From positions 182,628,716 through 182,692,715 of the forward strand of contig CP136066.1 of NCBI GenBank assembly GCA_032622095.1: DNA of 64,000 nt, written 5' to 3'. The position numbers and the translations under genes are program-made. The stretch comes from Siphonodentalium dalli (taxonomy: Eukaryota > Mollusca > Scaphopoda > Gadilida > Siphonodentaliidae). Positions 43,710 through 55,800 of the stretch are shown here, piece by piece; position 1 is the first letter of the stretch; every line of letters begins with the position of its first letter. The notes under the pieces are model-generated. The model did not search any database. It was not told the DNA's origin and saw only the letters and a program-made list of their open reading frames with translations.

Positions 43710-46700
43710 GTGAGCGTTTTGCGATTTATTTACTAAACGGTCGTTTGTTTAAGGAGGAGGTCAAGTGCAAAATTTTGAATGGGGATTTCCATGCAAATCT
43801 GCGGAGCAAAAGTTACAGAGTTGCACTTACTTCTGAGTGTGACTTGATGGGGTATTGGAAACAACAGGTATTTATCTGGCGGATCCGCTTGGAAGTTGTT
43901 TCATTATAACGTTGGTGTATTTATTTTTGAATGTTATATTGATTGTTCACGTAATTCCAGAAAAATATTCTCCAAAATATATTTATTCTAGAAAAAATTC
44001 TCAAAAATATATTTATTGCAAAATGTTATAATTTACCTATGGCATCTGCCAGTTACATATTATGTATGTTCAAATAATATGCCTTCTTTAGTTTCCGTTC
44101 AACTGCTTCATACATAACTTTTGCATGGAAATCATCATTCACAATTATTCACTTGACCCCCCCTAACATATTATTTTGACTCATTTTCCTAACGGTACTA
44201 CGCTCGTACATGATTATTTAGTAAAGAAATGGAGCTAGGACACTCGCAGTGTCACGGGCGTATTTTGCCACGCCCAAACGATGCAGTTGGTAAAATCGAT
44301 CGCCTGATCTATACAACTGATATTGCTCATAACCGACATGTATGAGCACCATACAACAAAACAAATTCATATAGAGGGCGGTCAATGCAAGGTGTTTTAG
44401 GTTGATATTTTATATTGCTTCGGTTACCTTTATCTTGACATTTGTAAACTGCCACGATGCAGTCTGATCGGGACATCATTGTGAAGTTTCCACAGTTTCC
44501 AGGACAGGAGTACATGTACTGTATGACCTGGATACGAGCATCCACTGCTCATATAATGGGTATCACCAAGCCTGCATGAGTTCAGTGTGCCTGTCATTTG
44601 CAGAATTAGGACTCCAGAGGGTGAATTCAGCATAGCGGGCTAGCATCACCAAATTCACCCTCTGGGGACCTCATTCTGCATGGCCTCATCTGCTATGGGA
44701 GACATGGACTCAGATTGAAGTTCCCAAATGGTAAATATTGTGATTTTTACATGCATTGGGAACCTCGATTATGCAATGTGTCGTCTACCACATTTAGGAT
44801 ATAGAGAAACTAAACTAAAAAGGAAATATAATCTATGTGAAGAAGTTTCTAAACTTTCCAGAGAAGATGAGGCCTATGCACTCTAAACTCCGGCTTGGTG
44901 AGTATCACACTACAATGCATTAATGTTAATATATGTAGGCGAACAATCGTTGATGGATCCCGACTGAAAGATGAGGTTTGAACTTAAAGATGGAATATGG
45001 TGGCCTAAACTTCCGACTGGCCGAAATGCGGCAGATAATATTATAATAGAGTTACCGACCTTCAATCTCCAAGAAGACGATATTTTTATAACGGAATTTA
45101 ATAAATCAGATGAGCTTTTAACCCTTTCTTTACTTGATCGATTTTCCCGCCAAGTTATAAAATTATATATTGGAAATTTAATGGTCCATTATTAATTTCT
45201 GGAGGCTGTTCGAGTAATTTAAGCAGACGACACCCTGACACACATATCTAATACAAATGCAAAAGAATATCTATCAATTGGTGGGAAACATATGTCCCTA
45301 AGGGAACTATACTTGTCAATGAGTATTCGTAAAGTAAAGGTTAAAGGGAAACCAGGGCAATAGGTACGGTGGCTGGTTTAGGACATGGGAATTTTTATTT
45401 CGTGATCACGAAATACTAATTCGTGGCCACGAAATAACTAATTCGTGGCCACGAAATACTAATTCGTGGCCACGAAATAGCTAATTCGTGTCCACGAAAT
45501 AACTAATTCCTGGCCACGAAATAACTAATTCGTGGCCACGAAATAACTGATTGACCTTTGCATATATCCAGATACCTTTACGGCGACTGGTTACACTTGT
45601 ACCATGTGCAATGCGTACGATAGAAGCTACTATAAACCCCTTATGGCGTGGGACCCGGGCTCTATGGGAATATGAACGTCCGATATAAACTAGCCCAGAG
45701 AGAACGGGGAACACGGGTTAGGTGGCTCCAAGACAAACTGAATATTCATTAGTTTTTACCACAAGGGGTCGAATGGGAATGACATTTCTCTCGGCCTATT
45801 GACCGATTTAAGTCAAATAAGGGGTTGTTGGGTGGCCCCAAAATAAACTAATACATATTCACCCCTTTCGACCATACCCGATCCAAAATGGTCGCCGATC
45901 AGAAGGGGTCAAATAGGGTAACCATTATTTCTCGGCCACTGACCGATATAGATCAAATAAAGGGTGGTTTACGGTGGCTCGCAAACAAGCTAAATTTTCA
46001 CACCATAAGCCCACCTCGAGCGAAAATGATAACTGATCAGAGGGGTCCATATATGGTACCTATGCAACCCCCCCCACATTTTAGGTCGAATAAAGTGTGT
46101 TGTAGGGTGACCCCTGATACAAACTAAATATTCACCGCTTTCACCCACCGCGATCCAAAATGGCCGCACCAGATGGGTTCAAATATGGCACCTATACAAT
46201 TTCTCGCCCCATTAACCGTTGTATGTAGTATAATGGGTGTTGTAGGGTGCCCCCAATATTTATACTGAATGTCGTGAGTGCCCTATGTGACCCCCCCCCC
46301 TGGACGGCGTCAACTTTGGATCGGGTTGGTGAAAGGGGTGATTACTTCATTTGTTTTACGGGCCACCCTACAACACCCTTTATCTCATATCGCCGTGGAA
46401 GATGGTGGACAACTACAACAGATCACCTCTATCCGCTTCCATTACAACAATGACTGACGATCGTATATCACGATTAGTTATTTCGTGGCCACGAATTAGT
46501 TATTTCGTGGCCACTATTTAGTATTTCGTGGTCACGAAATAAAAAAAAAATCCCATGCCCTAAACCAGCCACCGTAAATAGGAGTGGGTGAATGTGCAAA
46601 AATAAAAATATTTATGACAAAAAAACATCACAGCTAAGAAGTACATGGAGAATTAGATAAACTTTGTTCTTATATGTTAGTTACTTAGTTCTCCAATAAC

Positions 46701-49700
46701 GAAATTCTCGTTTTGGAAACCATTGTTGTGTAAACAAAACTGTTGCAACGATTTGTCAACAAACATTGCTAATCGTGCTGTATTAGTTAAGCTATTTGGT
46801 TTTAACATGATTTTCCGAATATTTTTCAATGCTTTGACCTTTTCCAAGGTTACGGTCAATTTTTGATTAAACTGTGGTATTTTAATTATTTGACTTTTAT
46901 CAGCATTCCCACTGTAATGTTTACTTAACAACGGGTTTGACATGCGAAATTTCATAACTGGAGAGTTATTAATAACTAGCTAAAACAGTCCCCTGAAGTT
47001 GGAGCCTTAATTATTCAGCGTCGAAGAGGTATACGAGCGCATATTTCGGCGTTGCTCAGATTGAAACTGACAAATCTATGATACGGATGACATACTACAA
47101 TATCCCTTATATAGTTTTTAATAAGGCACACTATGTGAGTCTTTTGTCATCGGTGTATGGGGCCTGCGTCCCTATGAAAAGGGGTCTGGCGCCCTGTTCG
47201 TTGTACACCTGGGGCTCCGAAGTTATTGACGTGCATGGGTATGTGGACTACTATACTGTGGGCCGATTGGTGGCTCCATAAACCGCCATTACCCATAGTG
47301 AGCGTGTTTGGGGTGGGGGCGTGTGTGTTCGTGTGAGGGCGTGGTATATCGCAGACTCAATATTGGACAATACATACACATTACTGGCTGAAATGTAGAA
47401 CTGCGGTTTCCCAGTAAATTCCCCGGGCCGAATTTGTATCCCAGTCCGCCACTATTTCTATGTACACATGGATTATGAATAATCTGACAACACACCTCTT
47501 GGTATATGCATTGTACCTTATTCATTTGTGATGTCGTTTGCAAAGCTTCTACATGTATAGACTGTAGTTGATGGTGAAAGACAACATGGGAACAAAGACT
47601 AGCCAAAATTTTATGGATTCCACGCTTTTCGCCTGAGAATCGCCCCAAGGTGGCATTCCGATCGAAACATGGCCATTTCGATACCTTGAAGGAACGAGAA
47701 TTTGTTCGCACATATCAAGCATTGCACATCTCATACTCAGCGTAGAATGGTTGAATAGCGACATCGGCTGACAAGTCATAGATCAAACTGACGTCAGCGA
47801 CTCATACGTGATAACAACGTAGCTACCTGTGCTACGCCAAAGAAATCAAACTTTCATATACAATGTTCTAATTTATATGTCGAATATTCAACTTTATATC
47901 TCGAATATTAAATTTCATATCTCGAATTTTCGTTTTATTATCTCAAATTTTCGACTTTTTTTAAATCTCGAATATTAAATTAAAAATATATATATAACTT
48001 GCAGTACTGGGCTTCCGTAAGTATTATACACGTTTCAGAGTTTCAGAGCTAAGACAGTGCTGATTTTCTTCCCATTGTCAAAACATGCAGTCTAATGTTT
48101 ACGTGACCTCTGTTTAACCCTTTACCCAACAAAACGGCCAAAAACGCCCAAATAAAGCCTAAAATATATTCGGTCTGTCACAATAACACCATACAAATAT
48201 GGATACCATTGGAACCATAGGTCGCCTCGCATATATAAGAGAATGCATTGGCCTGAAAAAAACTTTTTTTTAACACTTTTTACCATTTTTTCTTACATTC
48301 TTTAACAATTTTATCATTTTTTCTTATATTACATTTTTTAACAATTTTTATAATATTTTTCTACATTCTTTAACAATTTTATCATTTTTAATATGTGTTA
48401 AGCCAATGCATTCTCTTATATATGCGAGGCGACCTATGGTCGACTCGCATATATAAGATAATGCATTGGCACAGGGCCGTTTTGTTGGGTAAAGGGTTAA
48501 AAACATTTGAACCGAGACAAACGAAAAGATCTTAATTTACCGGAAATTAAGAGCAACATAACACGCAATTTCAATGCTATATCGATGAGTTTGTTCGGAA
48601 ATGACTGAAATATTCTGCGCAGTTATGTTCAGAGATATACCTCTTACCAAATTGAGTTTGTACAATTGTGAGGTTCAACCGAGCCATGTCTGTTTAATAC
48701 GCCTTGTCACCGAGTAACGGCCATATTGGATCATCAAATCCCGTTCAGTTTTTGTAGTGCTACATGTCAAAGTTCTGGAGTAGCATGAATATTCATGAAT
48801 TCCATAATGGAATGGTACTCCAGAACTTTGACCTGTAGCAATAAAAATCCAGAACGGGGCTGGATATATCATATATGGCCACGACTAAATGACAAGGCAT
48901 ATAAGACTAAATGACAAGGCATATAGTCCTGATCGAAGGTTATTGCTACAGGTACACACTGGATTAACGAAATTATCGGAATGCTCCAAAATAAAGAAGC
49001 TCAACCTCTCGGAAAGGAGAAAGAATTCTCGATGATTGAATTCCACAGCTTTGAGTACCTCGATGCCCTGCCGTCGCCAAGGATACTGAACACCCACTAT
49101 TGGGCGCAACACATCCCCATAGATTTGATGACGAAATGTAAACAGTTTCACATCATGAGGAATCCTAAAGACATAGCGGTGTCTACTTACTGCCATGTTA
49201 AAAAAATGTATGGAGAGTCGGATCCTAATAATCCTTTACAAACATTCAGGACTGGCTACCAGATGTTCATGGATGCGACAGGTACGTGTTAGCAGTTATA
49301 AGGTACGTGTCAGCAGTTATAAGGTACGTGTCAACAGTTATAATGTACGTGTCAAAAGTTATAAGGTACGTGTCAGCAGTTATAAGGTACGTGTCAGCAG
49401 TTATAAGGTACGTGCCAGCAGTTATAAGGTACGTGTCAAAAGTTATAAGGTACGTGTCAGGAGTTATAAGGTATGTGTCAGCAGTTATAAGGTACGTGTC
49501 AGCAGTTATAAGGTACGTACGGACTTGATCTAAACAATATTTCTTTTCAAAAAGTCAAACATCACACAAACACAACACACATAAAGATACAGAATATCGA
49601 GAAAGAGGATTGGACAACAAGCAAAATGCTTTTTTAAAGTCCTTTCCTCGAAGAATAAACGTTACCTCACTTGAAGGAAATATCACTTGAAGTAAAGCAG

Positions 49701-49821
49701 ACGAGATATATAGTTTTTGTTTGATTGGAATGTTATAACATATTTAGAATTGAGTTATGGGTATAGCATTGTACTACGGGAGTTAAGGGAGAGGGGGAGG
49801 GTGTGACAGAGAAAATGGGTA

Positions 49822-49880
<59 letters not shown>

Positions 49881-52800
49881 TTTAACACAACATACATTAA
49901 ACACAAAATAGCACAACATCCGTTCAGTGAGGAAATCACTTGCACGTATGCGTCACGACCATGGAGGATAAAAAGCTATCCATACTTAGGGTAAATGTAA
50001 TCTAACCGCATCGCCTGAACTGATCTTATGAGAAACGGCCACTATCTAAAATAAACTTCTGTAAGCCCCGGTTCCATATCCCCGATTTCCCACCCCGAAT
50101 GTTCCCGAATGACTCCCGAATCATAATTTTGCAAAAATCGTGGAGTAAATTCGGGACGAGTCGGGACAGTGAATTTTTACCCCCGAACATGATCGGCGAT
50201 ATCGGTGCTATCGGGGTCGATTCGGGACAATTCTGGACTCGCTCCCGACAGTTTTGAAATGTTCAAAACTATCGGGAACCAAGCCGAATCGCTCCCGATT
50301 TGTAAATCGTCGGGAGAAATTCGGGAGCAATTCGGCACCTATTCGGGAGTAGTCGGCAGTATTCGGCAATATTCGGGTGGATATTCTGGAGTAGTCGGCA
50401 GTATTCGGTAGGTTATTCGCGAATTCGCCATGTGTGGCTGCTTTTATACTGAGATCCGGTGTATCTGCAAAATTCGGCATCGATTCGGGACGTTCGGCAG
50501 CAATTGTATACCAATTCGGTATCTATTCGGCATCAATTCGGTACCAGTTCGGCATTGATTCGGGGTATTCGGCAACAATTCGGTGTAAGTCGGTAGTAAT
50601 CTGGGCAATTTGGCAGCCACTCGCACGAAAGTTCGGGATAATTCTTGATCATTCGGGAAGATATTCGGAAGCATTCTGGAATACTCGGCAATGTTCGGGA
50701 CGATTAAATTTTGTCATAATTCGGCATCAGTTCGGCGGCTTTTTGGAATAAAACTCGTCCAGAATTCTCTCGAATGCTGCCGATTTGGTCTGGTCCCGAA
50801 TTTGTGCCGAATATATTAAATTCGGGACAGAAAATCGGGAATATGGAACCGGGGCTGTACCGCCAAGAATATTTCTTAATTTAATTTGTTTGGAAGTTCA
50901 TGACTTGTGTTGGTGACTTTATCAGAGTGATTGTTTGCAGGCAAGAGCCTGTCTAGCAAATACTCTCTAATTCGGGTACTTTGGTAATATATGGCTATTT
51001 CGGGATATCATAACACCGGAAAATCACACAATCGGGTATAACTATGCAAATTTACCTTAACTGACTATTTAATTACGAGTAGAACGGAGCCTGAGGTCGT
51101 CATACCCAAAATAAACAAATTCAGGTTATTTTTGTCATCTTAAGCAATGGATAGTGAAATAGCATTGAAGTACCTGGCGATGGGAGCAGGTCTAAGACAA
51201 ATATCACTCCGAAACTGACTGGCCGAGTTCTAAGGTAATGTATCCACCAAAAGCTGGTGACCGAAAGGCGGTTGCCAAAATACATTAATAAAACATTAAT
51301 TTAGTACACATCCTGTGTATATAGCCTGGTCGATAAACTCAAATTTTAAGGTCAACCTAGAATAAATTCGAACTAAGTTGGTATATATATCATTTTGAAG
51401 AGGAAGATATCCTCTATAACATATCCAAAATCGGTTAAAATCGTCTTTGAGCATTTTTTTTTAATTCAAGGTGGCGTCCAACAGAGGCGGACTGGCCGAT
51501 CGGGAGACCGGGAAATTTCCCGATGGGCCGGAGGCCGGAAAAATTCTGATTCCACGTGATTTTCTATCAAGCGAGAATCCGATATGTTTTTGTTTACGGT
51601 TTGGTGGGGGGGGGGGTATATATGGTTGGGCCGCCCAACCACAACTTGGGCCGCGAATGAAACCGACGTGGGCCGCCACATGGGTTGTGTAACCAGCATT
51701 CTTCACACATAAATTCAAGAAGTGAATTTCATTTTACAACAGCGTCTGAGATTGTCCGGATTGTAACCATATTTGGAACCATCACTAAACAAGAATATAT
51801 TGATTCGGAAATTATTCCACATGTAAAATGTTTTACGTCGGATAATGTGTACTGCCAATATATATATAAATATATATCACCCGAGAAGCGGAAAACCGGC
51901 GAGGAAAGACAGAATTTAAGTTTGCAGGTTCCCCATGTGAGTATAATGTGACGTTCGGATGGGGGGGGGCAGAGGCGGACTGGCCGATCGGGAGACCGGG
52001 ACAATTCCGGACGTGGGCCGCCACATGTGTTGTTTAACCAGCCGAACTGGCTAATCGTAAATTTGTCATTAAATGAACTTGTCAGCATCATATAACACCA
52101 CATAAAGACCCCGCTAATCTCTAGATTTTAACGGTAACTCCCAGCTGTAAATCCGAAAAAAAATCTCACGCACCCCTCCCGGACCCTCCCCCAATTGAAA
52201 TTTACAACAAAACAGGAACGCTTTAGTTGATGCCAGTCTAGATGCTTGGATTCGCGATGTTCTTGTATAGGTTTCAAAATTTTCTAACCCCGGGCCGAAC
52301 AACCATGAACAGCCCGTTGTGTCCTGGTCTCTTGCACGTAGCCGTGTGCCTTTGTCTGGAGTTAGACCGCTAGATGTTATAATTTATGCAATTGTTCAGG
52401 TGAAAATATCTGAATGGTCTCATACCGGGAATATATAGAACTATGGTTTATATTAATATATATAGGATATTAGGCCACAGGTGCAAACGGAATTATGCAA
52501 AAACGTGTATTTGGTCTGATTCTGATTAAGGGGGGTGGGTGCAGTTGGAATTTCCAAGGTGGACTGTGGACACACCCCGAACAGATGGGCCGGTATTATA
52601 TTTATTTCCCGGGCCGGATTTTTGGCCCAGTCCGCCTCTGGCGTCCAATATGGCTGCCATTTTCCGTTAAGTCAGTTTGTTGCAATTTGATGCAATTATA
52701 GAGATAATATCTTCTCACATGTATACATATGTATACATAGTTGTAAAGCTAAGACATAACGCCACCTTTTTATGTCAAAATTGGAACTCACCGCCCAAGA

Positions 52801-55800
52801 TGGTAGCCAAAATGGCGACCGAAAGTGGAAAATGATACGTTTTTTAACTGATATTTTTAAGATAAGTTTCTACTGTTTCAAACTGATTGAGAATTGTGAC
52901 TTTATTTTGTATTTAGTATCTTAACTGGCCATTGGGAAAATAAAATATGCCATCAGTGGGGTCCCCACTCCATCCGATCATTCAAAAAATCGAGTTTACA
53001 GAACGCGGTATAACATTTCACACAAAAAATCACCTTTGGGATTATAGTCATATTTCATCAAGAAATTGGAAAGACTGTGCAGTGTTAGAGGTGCATGCTA
53101 TTTCTTATAGATATTACGACTCAATGGTATCAAAATTGTCATTTTGGCTCAAAATGGCTGCCAAAATGGCGGCCAAAATATGAAACATTGTAAATATTGC
53201 ACCAGCGTGCCGTGCAACCGCTTATAGTTGTTGAATAAATGTGACTATTATGTCTTATATACATTGAATACTAACATTTCTGATGCACCTTGATTAATTT
53301 TACTATTTCAACCACTGAAATTACCAAAATTATGGGATTGTTTTTATTACAAACTTTGCATAAAAATCAGCCAAAAAAATTCACTTTAATGTTTCCACCA
53401 TTTTGTCAAGTAAAATGGAACAATCTTTGGTATCAAATGTGCTTTTTATTTTGGTCTATCTTTAATGTGTGACACTGAGGTGTTTTAGACAAAATTACTC
53501 AAGGTGGCTTGCAAGGGCAACCAAATTTGGTAAAAAAATTGATTTGTCACATTTATTTAGAACAATATTCTAAGCTGTTTCGAAAATGTTGTCCCAATAC
53601 ATTATGAGGCATGACAAATCATTTTAAGGGATGCAGTATGGATTTTTGCCGAAAACTTCTTTTGGGATTCTGTCTATTTTTGAACGGAAATGGGCAGAAC
53701 GTTGAAACGGAACTGAGAGGGATCCTATTATGTGGCTACTCTGGTCCATCTGCATCAAAATTTATTAACTTATAAACTATTGTCATGAAAACTGTTTCCT
53801 TCTGATTGCATACCCATACGCAATTAAGGTGGAGACACTCTGATATGATCTCTATCGGTATACATACCCTTGAGTTATAGCGATACTAAATCGATAGTCA
53901 CCAAAAGGTACATCAGTGCAGCTCACACATGACCATACAGCCTCTCCATATATACAGGAACACCACATAAATGAACACATGGCACTCGCTTTATACACAG
54001 ACACCTCACCCACTACTATACAGCCACACATTGGTATGCACATACACCCAACACATGGCCATATAGCCGTGATTAAATATGCAGACACATCAGGTATACT
54101 ACTACACCTCACCCATGACCATATATTCACGACATGTATACATATGCACCACATTCATGAGCATACAGTAACATCGTGTATACCTATTCGCCTCACCATT
54201 GGTAATTCAGTCACTCCATGTATATGTATCTAGTTGCCACATAGTCATTCCCGGTATATATTTGCGCCACATTCATGGTCATACATCACTTCTTGTATAC
54301 ATATTTGCGACCACCATGGCTGTATAGCCACTCAATATATACATATACACCCAACACAAAACCATTGAGTCACTATCGGTATATATAGTATACATATAAA
54401 CCCCAATGGCGTTACAGTCTTTCTAGATATATTAATGTCCCACACCGCGCACATGGTCATTCATACACCCCAAACGTGCATATAGACCGCACCATGACAA
54501 TTCAGCCTCTCGCTATATACTCATAAACCACACTCATGATCATACATTCACTCTTTGTATACCAATTCACCACACCATTAATTGTACCACACTGGCACTC
54601 CCTTTATACATATTGGCCACACCATGGTCATATAGCCACTCAAGATATACAAGGGTTCGCGTCTTGCAGGTAATGAGTCGAAACGTAATGTGATATTTGC
54701 TTAGTATGCCACATAGTCAGCGATCTGCAACTGATGATGATATTATCCAAACATTTTGGCCTCTTTTCAACTCATTGCGAGTATTTGCAAAAATGTCTAA
54801 ACTCTACTTTTGGCATAAAATAAAATCTTGTTTTTGTGGGTACGTTATAAAACATTTCAAAATTCCATTAAACTGCTCCAGGACCCAGCTTCCACCTCAA
54901 CATTCATGTCAATAAAACGGGGATCAATTTGTCTGCGAGAAATTTGGACCATGGTCATTATATATTTAGCCTCTAATATTCTGTAATATGTCTAACATAC
55001 ATCCTCCCCTTTCTGTTGTCATCCATATATTTATGTACCACCTTCATTGTGTGGGGAAATTATATGGTGGGTAGGATGTATGCCATTATTTATTTTACTA
55101 TACTTATGCTGACAAACGGAAAGGCCTTTTTGAATTCTGACTTGTTATTGTCATTCGGGAGGACTAGATGTGATTTTCGTTGACGCGGACAGATATGTCA
55201 CCTTGTCAGACACCCACTTACATGTATTTGTTAGCCTATACTTACTTGTATTGGTTGGTTGTCTGTATTGGTTAACCCATGATCATAGTCACTTCAGGTG
55301 TATATACCCCATCAATTTCCATACACTCCTTCTGGATATACCTATACCCCGCAGACACGGCCATTCGTACACTTCAGACTTGCAAATACAGCTCAACCAT
55401 TACAATTCAGCCACTCGCTGTATTCGTACCCAGCCCATCCATGAGCAGCATTTAGCCATTCACTGTATACCGGTATACACACCAATGACAATACGGCAAC
55501 ATCAGATAAACATATACATCCCATCCATAACCATGTTGTCACTATATATACACAAGCCTGCCAATTACCATCAAACTATACTTCAGATATGCATATACAC
55601 TTCAACAACATTGACCCTGCAGTCATTCCATGTACACATATACACATTGCCCATAACCACATAACCACTCCATATTTACCCATACACCCCATCCATTGCC
55701 ATACAGCAAACGCGTGTATACATATACACCCACTCATGACAATACATGACAATACAGCCACACAATGTACACATGTACATCCCACCCATGACCACACAGT

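Larger units (their letters stand above)
45365..46576. mobile_element. 1.2-kb non-autonomous DNA element with palindrome arrays
   Basis: Terminal inverted repeats start TACGGTGGCTGGTTTAGG and extend through CATGGGA. Next to each end is an array of the palindrome ATTTCGTGGCCACGAAAT (six to seven units on the left, 45395-45550; three to four on the right, 46475-46545). The centre is a tandem array. No transposase is present; the superfamily is uncertain, as the 6-bp duplication is unusual. Confidence 0.8.
45359..46582. repeat. AATAGG target duplication
   Basis: AATAGG at 45359-45364 and 46577-46582 lies directly outside the terminal inverted repeats of the next element. Confidence 0.75.

Noticed and set aside
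43710-43909. Extension of the sulfotransferase exon 1 frame past 43709
   Set aside because: The protein loses family similarity exactly at a GTGAGC donor, and exon 2 resumes in the right phase.
49195-49533. Frame encoding repeated SSYKVRV
   Set aside because: Direct translation of the 21-bp array downstream of a splice donor; the exon 2 frame meets a stop in the first unit.
52947-53183. Frame MPSVGSPLHP... matched on the minus strand at 56506-56808
   Set aside because: Arises from the inverted arms of A2; diverges by frameshifts and includes non-coding ATGGC motifs, so no evidence of protein selection.
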